A stretch of DNA of 64,000 nucleotides from Tubulanus polymorphus (Eukaryota > Nemertea > Palaeonemertea > Tubulaniformes > Tubulanidae), in contig NC_134034.1 in NCBI RefSeq assembly GCF_964204645.1, positions 3,876,072-3,940,071 of the forward strand, given 5' to 3'. A program made the translations under genes and the position numbers. Positions 10,544 to 20,762 of the stretch are shown in pieces (position 1 is the stretch's first letter; each line of letters starts with the position of its first letter). A model generated the notes under the pieces. It saw only the letters and a list, made by a program, of their open reading frames with translations, did no database searches and was not told where the DNA came from.

Positions 10544-12479
10544 CTAGATCATAGAAGGAAAGTAACGATCGAGTCTAGTGTTGTCATCGAATTTTTCACA
10601 TCCAAAATCTTTTTTCTTGCACGCAGCACTATCATCAGGGGACCTAATGAATGTGATGAAGGTGCTGGTAATATCTTCATCATTTCTGCCACTTATGCCT
10701 TCATGCCAAAGCATGCCAGTTGGTTTGAGTTTTGAGTAATTTTTACCCGAGGGGGCAAATGTCTCATTAAATACCACCAACCGTCGAGTAAACAAGGCGG
10801 CTTTAATGCCTGGCAATCGTGGGAGCATTATTACTTTTTCTAAATCGACGGAAGTTACCAGATTTGTTCCGTCAAAGGGAATTTCTGAATCGTTTCTATA
10901 TATTTCGCGCCCCATCTTGGCGTTTTCTTTGTGTTTATGCCAATTCTCACAAAGATCACAGTTGGATTTGTGCATGTGTGTTTCTCATGAGCCAGGAAAT
11001 CCTCACATTCCTCCTCCCCCAATACAGCGAAACTGATCTTCAAATCTGACAAAATTCGTCTGTAAGCATCATATGATATTTGGTCGTCAGGGTGTTTACG
11101 TTGGAAATCACTGTGCATTTCAGTGATATTTATTTCATTAGTAAGATATCTGGTACGTGGGGCATGCTCACGCCTGTAATGTGAACATTGAGGGTTAAAA
11201 GATTCAATATGATCCTTAATTATCTGCTTTTTAGAATTTGACATGGCATGCTTTGGAGCATGTTTTCCTCTCTTGTCAGGAGGAGGAGAAAATGCTTCAA
11301 CATTAGAAGAAACATCACTTAGTACACTAGTGAGAACGCGATCAGAATTGTACCCCAAGGTTCTTAAGAAGAATATCTGACAAACAGACTGTATAACGTT
11401 GCAACTATCGGGTAAATAGAATTTTCGATAGTGCGTTTTCTTCAAACCTACCTGTTTAGTTTCAAATACCTTTACATGATTGAAAACCCATGCTTTTCTA
11501 AGATTACTGTCTTTAATGTCCCAAAACAGTTCATGAATCACAGCTCTTCTCTGTCCGTCGAACTTTTCATTACATTGTTCACGCTTACGGGAACATGTTT
11601 CAAAAAGTGGATGTTCGTTTTTAAGTTTCAAGTATTGTTCACTTTTGAACTGGGATTCCATGCGGGGAAATCGATTGATGTGCAGCCTTGCGAATAGCTT
11701 CTTTTTAGGATCTGTTGCGTTTTTTGGGTCTATTACCGCTTCTTTCTCTCGGATGTCCATCAACAGTATAACTTGCTGGTGTTACCATAACTTCGTCTTG
11801 AATTTGCCGCTGGGGTGTTACTGGTAAAGCATCCTCAAGTGTTGTTGATCTAGCTGACGAAATATTTATTAAATTATTGCTTTGGATTGAGTGATCCGAT
11901 GGATTCCTAGCAGGACTATCACTTCCTGTGAGTTGTCCATGATAGCAGCAAGATTCATCTAAAATGAAGTGATCGTAACATAAGAGCTTGTTACATGCAC
12001 TTTTAGTGCAAGCTGCGAAAATATCTTCTTTGCAATTCCATCGTTAACATTTTCTGATATGGCCCTGTGCTTCATTTTCTTCTGACTCAGCGGCGGAATC
12101 CTTTTCTGGATCATAAATGGAATCATCATCAGCTGGTTCCTGTAGGTATTCAGATTGGTCTGAAGCAGAGTCGGATTCACAATCGGTTACATCACCTGAT
12201 CCACCTGTTTTTCTCTTTTTTTGCACTTATAACCAGTGCAGATGGTGTCATTTCATCACTGATAGAATCAAGGCGTTCGTTTTCTATGAATTCATAGTCC
12301 ACAACCTCTCCGTGCCACCAAGATCTATCTGGAGGCCTGTACATTCGGGCCTTGCATCCAACCTTTCTTTGTTTGTAGTTGAATTTCAGTTTGCTAGCCT
12401 TAACTACATTCATACTTCCGTTACTCCAGCGAACCTTGGCATCAGAGGTTGAGTCCATCTGAAAAAAAGAACAATGCAT
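10544..12479 (-). pseudogene. QNKN-motif family protein, N-terminal part, truncated and frameshifted
   Basis: This is the upstream partner of the copy at 9.1-10.4 kb and holds the half that copy lacks. After an AG acceptor at about 12450 the frame encodes a Tudor-like stretch (VRWSNGSMNVV, KVGCKARMYRPPDRSWW, HGEVVDYEF), a run of acidic residues at 12226-12044, and a cysteine block CTKSACNKLLCYDHF. It then has CSRKREQCNEKFDGQRR with ELFW, and SVCQIFFLRTLGY, HYRREHAPRTRYLTNE, HTC, CENWHKHKE and GMLWHEGISGR. It stops at 10544, before the SDGC-QNKN block. Frame changes near 12210, 12050, 11740 and 10950 mean it is broken, or spliced in ways I cannot prove. The Tudor-like and acidic parts resemble N-termini of BEN/transposon-type proteins. 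Confidence 0.55.
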
Positions 12480-13198
12480 TGAAGTAGTTGTTCAACTCTA
12501 GTCAATAGACATATTTTCACAACAAATTAGCATTTTAGGCCTAGAGATAATGATGCTGACAGCAAAATAGGAATCTACTAGTTCACAATTCAGCCCCGTG
12601 CCGAGCTTTTTGAGAGGCAGTTCTATTTCAAGAAAAAGGGCACTTTTTACAGTGAAAAGGGCCACTTCCCTATTGGAAATACCGCTACCCCCCAGGCTGC
12701 GGGCCTGCAATTACCATTTACCATAACTTCTTAAAATCTATTATAATATCAATACATAACATATAACTGGAGCGATACAGAAAAAAATGCACAGTCTACA
12801 ACAAGCAGTAAGAGTTCTTTCACTAAGTGACTTATAAGTGATACGCCAGTTAGTGGAATTAATGTTTTACCCAAATTTTAGATACGTCACAAATGAATAT
12901 CTATATCTCGGAATCTACGTGGATTATAACTAAACAATTTTGTATGGATAAAGTAGCGATGTTACTTAATTTAGAAATGAACAAAGCAGAAAAATCTATT
13001 TTTTAGATACGCCGGTTAGTGAAAATAGCGACGATGCAGCTATGGGGCCCAAAGAATCATCCACCGACAGATGATGTTAGTCGTATCTTGTAGAATTACT
13101 CTCGGTAATTCTCACACTAATTTCATGTATACTGGGGTCACAAGCGAGGTACAATGGAAATGAGCTATCACAGATTCCCCTGAATGGACAGCCTGTTT
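12480..13198. other. Unassigned DNA, possible short MITE at 12.6 kb
   Basis: No coding features. The stretch 12590-12720 contains a local inverted motif (GGGCACTTTTTACAGTG / AAAAGGGCCACTT) that looks like non-autonomous element debris. Two similar 15-base strings (ATACGCCAGTTAGTG and ATACGCCGGTTAGTG) occur at about 12841 and 13008. Confidence 0.3.
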
Positions 13199-13560
13199 AT
13201 AGACAAAAACCCACAATAAAGAGAAAAACTAACTGGTAGCTTAACGTTTCAACTTAATTCTATGAGCCATTTTCAAAAACTGATTTATTGTACAGTTATA
13301 ACAATGCAAAATATAGCAACAAGGTAACTAAGTGATCCCTATAGTTGTTAATATATAGTGACTAAGGAGTTTATTTTGGGGGGAGAAACCTAAATTGGAA
13401 TTGACTGTGAAGTCTGAGTTTTTTAGAATAATAGCTGACTCAAGGATTCGACCTTTATATAAATCAGAACAAGGGTATATCAACTGGCTAGAGGAGAAGT
13501 AAAAAATATGGCCAGTTTCAAATGTGTGTAAAAGAATTTTTTTTATTGTGGGTTTTTGTC
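13199..13560. repeat. Inverted repeat pair about 340 bp apart
   Basis: TAGACAAAAACCCACAATAA at about 13199-13218 is mirrored by TTATTGTGGGTTTTTGTCTA at about 13542-13561. These could be the terminal inverted repeats of a small DNA element. Target-site duplications were not evident and the interior has no coding capacity. Confidence 0.45.
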
Positions 13561-13639
13561 TACTATTGATATTGGACAGCCACTTGTCTATGGAAACCAG
13601 CCTGTATATACTCAAAGTCAAGTCCATAAACATGTAAAA

Positions 13640-14090
13640 ACTAAAACAATATCGTTCAACAGACCCTCAAGAACTCTTTCCACGGGTTTCTCAAAAGTAG
13701 CGGCTGAAATTATCAATCCCATGGGTAATTTACGATATTGATAAAATGTATGCTGGGTAGCGAATTCGGTCGGCCTGGTTAAAAGATAAGAATGCATGTC
13801 TTAGATCTATGTCGTCTATTCTAGGTAAAGGATAGGCATCTGCCACAGTATGTTGATTCAAACTTCGAAAGGCCTTTACTAATCTAAGTGAACCATCCGG
13901 CTGGCTTAGTGGCCAGCACCATACTGGAATTCCAGCCTGAATTATTCTTTTCGATCACGTTTGATTGTCGCATCTTACCTAGTAACGAATTTAACTCAGG
14001 TTGCTTTGCCTGGTTTACCAGCCGAACTTTCTGTTTGATAGGCAGAAGATGCTTGGTTAATGTGTGTTCAGCACAGCTCCCAAATATAAA
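13640..14090 (-). pseudogene. Ty3/gypsy-type reverse transcriptase remnant
   Basis: Reading the minus strand from about 14085 downward gives the start of a Ty3/gypsy reverse transcriptase: LLPIKQKVRLVNQAKQPEL, GKMRQSNVIEKNNSGWNSSM, then (after a frame change) KAFRSLNQHTVADAYPLPR, IDDIDLRH and YRKLPMGLIISAATFE. These correspond to the family's xIxxGVIxPSxSPW, DYRxLNxxT, YPLPxID and MPFGLxxAPATFQ blocks. The YxDD block is not recoverable. At least two frame changes and the lack of integrase or LTRs show a dead fragment. Confidence 0.65.
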
Positions 14091-14561
14091 TCGGATTTAG
14101 CAAATATATCTGAGTATTTCAAGATCAGACTCTTACAACTACGTTTTATTAGATCACTGAGGTTGTCAGGCCTTCACACGATTTTCAGCCCTGGGACTGA
14201 ATTTCTTCACTGCATATTAATGTTTTCAAATGACATATTGTCGCCGGTACCCAAAAACAAAACAAAAAATATAAATTTAACATGAGAATGAATAGATTAA
14301 CAAGTATGCACATTTAAATACAGATATTCTACATAGTAATGATATAAATAATAATAATTATAATTGTAATAATTATTATTATTATTAATAATTATACTAT
14401 AGTAATTATGAGAATAATATGAAATACTTAACGACCCCAAATAACGATAACAATAATGTACCACATGCAACAATATACTAGAATAAGAGTTTCATTTAAG
14501 AATTAAGAATTATCTACGATAGGTATCATCCTCGAGATTAAGGCCACAAGGGGACAATGCA
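14091..14561. repeat. AT-rich, ATT/TAA microsatellite region
   Basis: The centre (14340-14405) is an AT-only stretch dominated by ATT and TAA triplets, with self-complementary arms. The surrounding sequence carries no coding signal. Confidence 0.5.
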
Positions 14562-15050
14562 TTAACGCTTGTGGATGTAGAATGATTCCTTGAGGCGACG
14601 TTCAGAGGTATATTCTATGGTTTCAATGGCGGTTCCCGAGATATCGGACAGGCTGTGATTGTTTGAATTGTTGAGCAACGATGTTATTGTGATTTTTGGT
14701 GATGGAATAAAGACGCTCCCTGAATTTATCACCAAATCTTCGTCCTGTTTCACCGATATATTTCATATCACATTTGAGACAAATGAGGCAATAAATAACG
14801 TTAGCGCTAACACATGAGAAGGATTGTTTTATACGGACGGATGAATGGCTCCCTACGATATATTCAATATTTCCAAGAACATGATCACATGTTTTACTGA
14901 TCCTGCGTTGACACGAGAAAGTGTCAGGAATCTCACATTCCTTATTAAGTTTAGTGCGCACGAACTTACTACCAATACATCTTTCGTTTTTGAAGAAGGT
15001 AAGGTGGTTCCTGTCGAAGAGGTGTCCAATTTCATTGTCCTCGAATAGAA
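14562..15050 (-). pseudogene. GIY-YIG endonuclease remnant of a Penelope-like element
   Basis: The minus strand reads CEIPDTFSCQRRISKTCDHV, SFSCVSANVIYCLICLKC, DMKYIGETGRRFGDKFRERL, then a tail ERRLKESFYIHKR in another frame. This is the C-terminal endonuclease arrangement of Penelope-like retroelements: a CxxC-type region, then VxYxxxCxxC...YIGETGR with the conserved tyrosine, glycine and arginine of the GIY-YIG fold, then the xExxxI/F helix. In an active element it nicks the target for reverse transcription. One frameshift near 14670 breaks it, and no reverse transcriptase precedes it. Confidence 0.7.
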
Positions 15051-16400
15051 TGTGGAAATAACGTTTTATGGCACGTGCGACTTTTAGAGCTATATTAATT
15101 AAATGTAAGAACTAGTGGAATTTTGTGTTCGGAACTTTTCACGGTTGTGGTCAGAGTGGTAGTCGCAAGAATTGGATTTATGGTATACTATTAATAGATT
15201 TAGATGGATGGTTTGAATCGCTTTTTGAATCTTTTTTTTTCTGTTATGAAAAAGAAAACTTGAAGAGCTTTCCCCTTCCAATTGATGTCTTAGGATTATA
15301 ATTTTGCCAGAGAATTTTGCTGATTTTTGAAGAATCCACGGCAAGGTTCTTTTTTCGAATCCCTTGTGACTTGAAGTTGTTGAGCGGTTCAACATGTTGG
15401 CAATATGTGAACAAAAAACTTCCCCCAGCAAATCTGCTGCGCCATTTCCACGAAAGTCAGTCGCGGTAAAGCTAGAGCTATGAAAGGATATGCGCATCCT
15501 ACACGGTCTATTTAAGAACATGAATTAATCGATAGTTTTAATGAAATAATCTAGCAAATTCATTTGATCTTGATTAACGCACGGGTAGCATTTACTAGGT
15601 GTTACGTTACGATTGTGTAACTCTCAGGGTCATCATTTCGTTGAACCGCCAACATTTGTTTACGGTCCCGTGGCTGGCGTTACAACGAGCTTTGACTGTA
15701 TTTGAAAATTATCGGAATATCAATTAATACCTGGCGAAGTACAGGCAGGTAATAGAGCTAGCTCAAGAGGCGTATTATACCATATTTCAATTATCAAATC
15801 ATAATTTCTTCACTTGTAAATTGATTACTGTAGCATTTGCATCGATTTTTATAAGTTCATAGAATAAAACACAACTTGTATGTTGTTTAAAACATCGTCG
15901 TTTCATTTGATTCAATCGTCTGTGCCGGTAATCTAGACAGGTGCTATGTAGTATAGAGTGATTGGTTGACAGAAATGGGAACTCCCGAAGGATAGACTAT
16001 TAGATAGAAACATTGCACAAATACTCAAGTGGCTTCACCTTTTTTCGGCATACATTTCAATCAGCGGGCCTAGTACGTGTAGTGTAGGTCAACATGTAAA
16101 ATTGCATGACTGCATGACATGTTAGGCATAAATCATCACCTGCTACTGGGGATTCCAGAAGCGCATAGATTATAGAATTTCGAACTTAAGTAGCATCACT
16201 ATTTAACAAAATTGAAGCCAAATTTCATAGAAATACTAAGTAATTGGCAACATAAACGGCGTTTTTTACCAAAAAAAAATTTAAAAGCATAGATTTTTTT
16301 CACAAAAAATGTGTAGGCCTATAGATAATAATTTCCATTTTATTAAACATGATGATAGTCTTACGATTTAGATAATTGTTTTTTACTTTGCCTAAATTGA
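15051..16400. other. Intergenic DNA, nothing recognised
   Basis: A 140-codon minus-strand frame (15099-15521) has no recognisable motif and a polar, low-complexity composition. It may be more retroelement debris. The rest is AT-rich and unassigned. Confidence 0.35.
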
Positions 16401-16639
16401 TACAAAAATGCCTAAAAAGGCGAATTTAAGCACAAAAGTAAAACATTTTTTTCATCTCCTTGTACTTGTAATCATTTCCATCCACTATCTGGCAACAATG
16501 CCGCAAACAGAGGAAAAACATCCAGAGATATGGAAAGAATTCATGACTGAAAATTTATGTGTCACCAAAGGAATGCGGTTCAAGTCCAGTATAATATTTC
16601 TGAATATTTCCCCCACTCAAAGATACATTAAAAAACGAG

Positions 16640-16935
16640 GAATTAGGCTGCGCACTCAGTGTTCTACCAACATACCGACAAGCCATCAAACCGACATACC
16701 GACAAACTGGCATGTAACAAACAAGATCTTTAAAGTTGTAATTCGGCTACGAACTTTGTGTTTTTCTACTGACATACCGACAAACAGACAAACCGACATA
16801 CTGATAGTCCCTCGCTCCAGCCACGGTCCCTCGATCCACGCACGGGTTTGTCGGTTTGTCAGTTCGTCGGTTTGTCTGTATGTTGGTATTTCCGTTTGTC
16901 AGTATGTCGTTGTGCCGGTATGTCCGTACGTCTCC
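16640..16935. repeat. Two opposed arrays of a GACATACCGACAAAC microrepeat
   Basis: From about 16665 to 16805 the plus strand repeats variants of ACCGACATACCGACAAAC. From about 16846 to 16930 it repeats the complement (GTTTGTCGGTTTGTCAGT, GTCGGTTTGTCTGTATG). The arrays face each other across about 40 bp and could fold into an imperfect hairpin. They create long spurious open frames on both strands. Confidence 0.65.
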
Positions 16936-17029
16936 ATAGCGTAATGTCGTAAGATTCAATCAGTCCGATATTGGCGGATTAATTTCAAATTTAGACTGAT
17001 TTTTCTTTATTTCACCTGAAGTTTCGAAG

Positions 17030-17700
17030 ATTGTTGATGGGTTTGAAAGCAACTATGGTATTCTTAGTGACAACAAAAGAAAAGAACCCCAAGAGATCTG
17101 GAAGAAAATTTCCCAGAATACTGAAAAAATGCAGAATAATTTTCGTTCAAGCTTTTTTTGCAGCAGATTTTGCAGAGATCACTGCTCCTGGCTTGCGACA
17201 AGGCCAAGGTCGTCCATCATCTTGGAGCCTTGACATCTGAACAAGTCCTACATACGGGGACAAGACGTAATGGTTGATGTAAGTCTTGATGATAAACCAG
17301 TGTCTGAAATGGTTAATGAACAAATAGAAGTCTCAAATGGCGGTTCAGAAATCTTCAATAATGATGAATGCCAACAGCAAAGAGAACCCGCTGATGCAAA
17401 CTAAGGGAACGAAAGTGAAGATGTCGAACAGCACATAGTTATAATCATCGATGGTATGGCCCTGGCGAACTCAATCTCAAAGACAGGCAGAATATAAAGA
17501 TGTAGTGACTTTGCAACTGCATTTCAAGAAAAGCTCGTCAGGATTGCAGCCAAGAACAATGAGGACACGTCATGAGCGCAAACCAGCAATATGCAAATAC
17601 ACGTATGACCGCACTGCTGGGCGTTGCCGCAGTGACTTTGACAACGGTCGATTGATTATCAACATAATTTAGCAATAGATTACTGATTCTAATACCTTCA
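17030..17700 (+). pseudogene. Degraded coding remnant, probable mobile-element protein
   Basis: A plus-strand frame interrupted by stops includes IIIDGMALANSISKTGRI and CSDFATAFQEKLVRIAAKNN (about 17440-17560). The pattern xIDGMALxxxxxKT followed by cxDFAxxF is one I associate with multi-copy uncharacterised proteins in marine invertebrate genomes, but I cannot name a family. No intact start or end is visible. Confidence 0.25.
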
Positions 17701-18517
17701 TCTTGATCTTGTATCAATTTGGCATTGATGTAAAGTTCAATGTCCAGTGTCACAAGAACTTTTTTTACTTCGCACTACAACGTCTGTAACCTTGGCAAAT
17801 TCATAGCACTGACATCATAGTTGCAAATTCGTATGCTGGTGTTCTCAACAAACTAATCTTTTCCATCGATTGTATCGCTTTTGAAGTCAATGTTGTCCAC
17901 AGCAAAGTATATTAGTTTCCCGCTAACTATGCCGTGTGGTACGTAAACTCCATTGCTAGAATTCCAAAGTCCGCTTACTGTTACTCCCATTTCAAAAGCC
18001 TCGAATATGAAACACTTATAGGCCCGAATCATGAAGGAATTCAATGAAACCTTTGCTGCGGGTTGAAGAGTAATTCGAAATACCCAGAGCCAGACTGCGT
18101 GAACTCTAATACTTTGATAGGTGTCTACGGCCACTTTCTTCATACTTCGGTCTATAATTAACATAACGTGAGAATCGTACGTTAGATATTATGTCCAATC
18201 CAATGTTCCAATGCTACTTTACACTGGTTTTCATTTCGCAATAATATTTTCCTCAGCACTTTCCCCATACAATATATGTATATATAAGAACCGTTGCTAT
18301 GGCAACGAAGACAACGATTGTAAAGCTGGCACCAAAACTTTTCTGACTCTAAAGTTTCCATAGGTACCAAAAATCATTGGTGCCAGAGCTCTAACGACGA
18401 GTGCATACTCGGCCATTAAGAGACCGGACTATACACGTCATAAATATGTTTACGCTTATATGCCATAGCATGAATATTTAAATTCCTCATTGAAGTTATT
18501 TTACATTCGCTGGAAAA
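17701..18517. other. Flank of the second receptor gene, nothing recognised
   Basis: No gene is recognised. The right end contains the 3' flank of the receptor gene. It shares a weak match (TAGCATGAATAT and following) with the 3' flank of the paralogue at 22.2 kb, so the duplicated unit extended past the stop codon. Confidence 0.35.
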
Positions 18518-19585
18518 TTATCTATTTCTGCATCTTCGTAGAGCATGAAAAAATCGTGAAAAAAGCGTTTTCAGATTGAGTTGAAATTTAGAATTGATCG
18601 ACAAATAAACGATGAAATTCAAGGCAGAATCGAGAACAACCATAAAGAGTCCAGTTTTTCTCGTGTATTGTTTGAAATCGTCCGATTTGAATTCAAAACC
18701 CGCTATATCTGCAACTCGGTCGACGCAAGCGGGCGTTTCACAAATAGTAAAAATCAGTAAAATTGCCGTCACCATTTTATCGGCTTGCCGTTCGCTACGG
18801 CTGACTTTTTGCGGCGGAGAGCTTGCTAGAAACTCCGAACGCCGCGAACGAGCGGAATAAACCGAGCCGAGTAGGCCGACATTAGTAGCGTAAAGAATTA
18901 GCATCGGAAACCCGACGAGGGTTCCGAAATAGATCGTCACATCGTAACGAGTGAAAACAACTGGAGCAGCCTTCATTATTAGCGAAGTAACTTCATTCAG
19001 TGCGCAATCTCGAAGAAACTCGTATTCAACATTCAAAAACACATAACGTGGGCAACAACAGGCGATAGAAAATATAAACATTGAAACGATATTGAATTTA
19101 CAAAATTCCCACGTCAAAACTCGTCTGGACCAGAACGGGAATTTTATATTCAGAAAACGTATCACGGAAATGAACGCGGTTATCCAGTTTCTGGTTTGTT
19201 GCATAATGAAATAGAAAACGACTGAGTGATATGCTATTTGAGCACTTGTTCTGAAGCCACCAAGCCTAAATATTAAATCCCCGTATCGGAATCTGTGTAT
19301 GACGTGCCTGAGGCAAAAGTACACGAAACACACGATTAGAAACGTTATATCGCAACACGCCAAAACCTTCAGGATTTTTATCGATATCAAGGCGTGTTTA
19401 TCAAGACTGAACACGATCAAATTGAGGACGTTACCAACCACACCAAATATGCAAACCCCACCTATTCCCCAGACAAACAAGTAGTGAACGAACTTGTAAC
19501 TAGTTTTTATAGGTGGACAGTACACTTCTGTCGACGTATTAACCGCATCATCCATTTTGTTTATGTCGTGACTGGAATTACGCAT
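18518..19585 (-). CDS. Rhodopsin-class GPCR, tandem paralogue A, single exon
   Basis: A 355-residue intronless seven-transmembrane receptor. Conserved positions are GNVLN in TM1, a TM3 end QQTRNWITAFISVIRF, a TM5 GFPMLILYATN segment, TM6 TICETPACVDRV and TM7 DSALNFIVYLS (NFxxY instead of NPxxY), then a basic tail. The DRY position reads IRF: the arginine remains but the acidic partner is isoleucine. Cytoplasmic loop 3 is short and rich in serine and arginine. The ligand is unknown. The pattern fits invertebrate FMRFamide-receptor-like or lineage-specific orphan receptors. The ATG at 19585 is followed by a second Met at residue 11. A paralogue in the same orientation lies 2.6 kb away, with very high identity through TM5-TM7. 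Confidence 0.87.
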   Translation of the reverse strand: MRNSSHDINKMDDAVNTSTEVYCPPIKTSYKFVHYLFVWGIGGVCIFGVVGNVLNLIVFSLDKHALISIKILKVLACCDITFLIVCFVYFCLRHVIHRFRYGDLIFRLGGFRTSAQIAYHSVVFYFIMQQTRNWITAFISVIRFLNIKFPFWSRRVLTWEFCKFNIVSMFIFSIACCCPRYVFLNVEYEFLRDCALNEVTSLIMKAAPVVFTRYDVTIYFGTLVGFPMLILYATNVGLLGSVYSARSRRSEFLASSPPQKVSRSERQADKMVTAILLIFTICETPACVDRVADIAGFEFKSDDFKQYTRKTGLFMVVLDSALNFIVYLSINSKFQLNLKTLFSRFFHALRRCRNR

Positions 19586-20097
19586 GCAACGCTCTATAGT
19601 CAGAATGACGTCTACGGGTAAAGGATGACTGACTCGCTATCACGAATGAGCTATAAATGATGCTTTGAAAGATAACGAAAGAATGAATCCAATTCGCTAT
19701 AACTAATCAAAATCAATACAACGGCGGTCTGCATACAAACTGATGGCTGTAAATTGTATCGAAGAATGCAAATAAATTAGGTTCGTCAAATTGATTTGCA
19801 CCATAATCAAGTCATATATTCTGTGTATTCCATTTAGATTCAATTTACTCGGAAATGGTTTATATATGTATGCCTGAGATATATGTACGAAAATTGTCAA
19901 TTCGAACATTATCCCTGAAATTTCAATGCCGTGGTATACGTACATGCACATGTTTATTTATATACAGGAAAAACGTAATTATCTATTTGACTGTAAGAAC
20001 AGCTCTGGATATGTCGAACAGAACTACGGGTGACGTCACAGACACCTGGCTCTAGTAGGGTAGTGACCAAGTATCTATTTCGTTATGTCGTCATTAC
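19586..20097. other. 5' flank of receptor A
   Basis: Immediately above the start, CGCATGCA...CTATAGTCAGAA is shared with the flank above receptor B (23250-23290), so part of the 5' untranslated or promoter region was duplicated with the gene. No other feature is seen. Confidence 0.35.
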
Positions 20098-20762
20098 TTA
20101 AGTCCAACGCACACGGCACCGAAAAAACGTTTTTTCACGAGGAAAAAACGTTTTTTCGGTGCCGTGTGCGTTGGAGGCAAAATACAAAACACCGAACTGA
20201 AATACGTTTTTCGCGAGCAAAAAACGTTTTTTGCGAAACAAGCGCTGCTTGATTTGCGAAAAACGTTTTTTTTGTAGTTGAATTGCCTTATGCGCCTTCC
20301 AATCCATGAACGCTGCCACACACGTCGATTGACACTTCTACGCCGTCGATTTCGCAAAATTAACAATATTGCTAATAAAATCTTTCGCCGTCGCATGGAC
20401 GCCGCCATTTTGAGATTGATGTGAGTAAAGCCCAACGCACACGTTTCACCGAAACAGAAAACACGTTTTTCAGAAAACGTTTTTTGCTCGTGAAAAACGT
20501 TTTTCAGTTCGGTGTTTTGTGTTTTGCCCTCCCCGCACAGTTTTTTTCACGAGGGAAAAACGTTTTTTCGGTGACGTGTGCGTTGGGCTTAACTGAGTTT
20601 ATTGCTGTCTCCATCGATTCCATGGTGCAAGATATGTTTTCTGCACGTTTTCGTTATGCCGTGTGCGTTGGACGTTTTATCGTTTGCAGGCAAAACGTTT
20701 TGTGAAAAACGTGTTTTCTGTTTCGGCGAAACAAATTTTTTGCCGTGTGCGTTGGGCTTTAT
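20098..20762. mobile_element. PIF/Harbinger non-autonomous element with a second Harbinger MITE nested in it
   Basis: The outer element begins CCAACGCACACGGC at 20103 and ends CCGTGTGCGTTGGGCTTTA at about 20760, so its ends are inverted. Inside, on the minus strand, lies the start of a Harbinger protein: MAASMRRRKILLAILL, then RNRRRRSVNRRVWQRSW, which matches the RRxWxRPW block that opens Harbinger nucleases. The frame then decays into AAAAACGTTTTT-type palindromes. A second, 165-bp element (20425-20592) with the same ends interrupts it, flanked by TAA, the 3-bp duplication expected of Harbinger. The uninterrupted site GAGTTACTGAG is preserved in the copy at 31.4 kb. Confidence 0.7.
20425..20592. 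mobile_element. Nested short Harbinger MITE
   Basis: AGCCCAACGCACACG at the left is mirrored by CGTGTGCGTTGGGCT at the right, with TAA on both sides. The interior is made of complementary AACGTTTTT blocks and has no coding capacity. It inserted into the older element at 20098-20762. Confidence 0.7.

Noticed and set aside
13641-14090. Full Ty3/gypsy element
   Set aside because: No LTRs, protease or integrase could be found nearby; only part of the reverse transcriptase remains.
15099-15521. 140-codon minus frame after the Penelope fragment
   Set aside because: Searched by eye for reverse transcriptase blocks (LxxxD, YxDD) and found none; composition is low-complexity.
16408-16944. 178-codon plus-strand open frame
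   Set aside because: Its second half is the GACATACCGACAAAC microrepeat read through; the first half has no recognisable feature.
18612-18860. Plus-strand frame opposite receptor A, with a similar one opposite receptor B
   Set aside because: Conservation between the two is explained by the receptor coding strand; no independent gene features.
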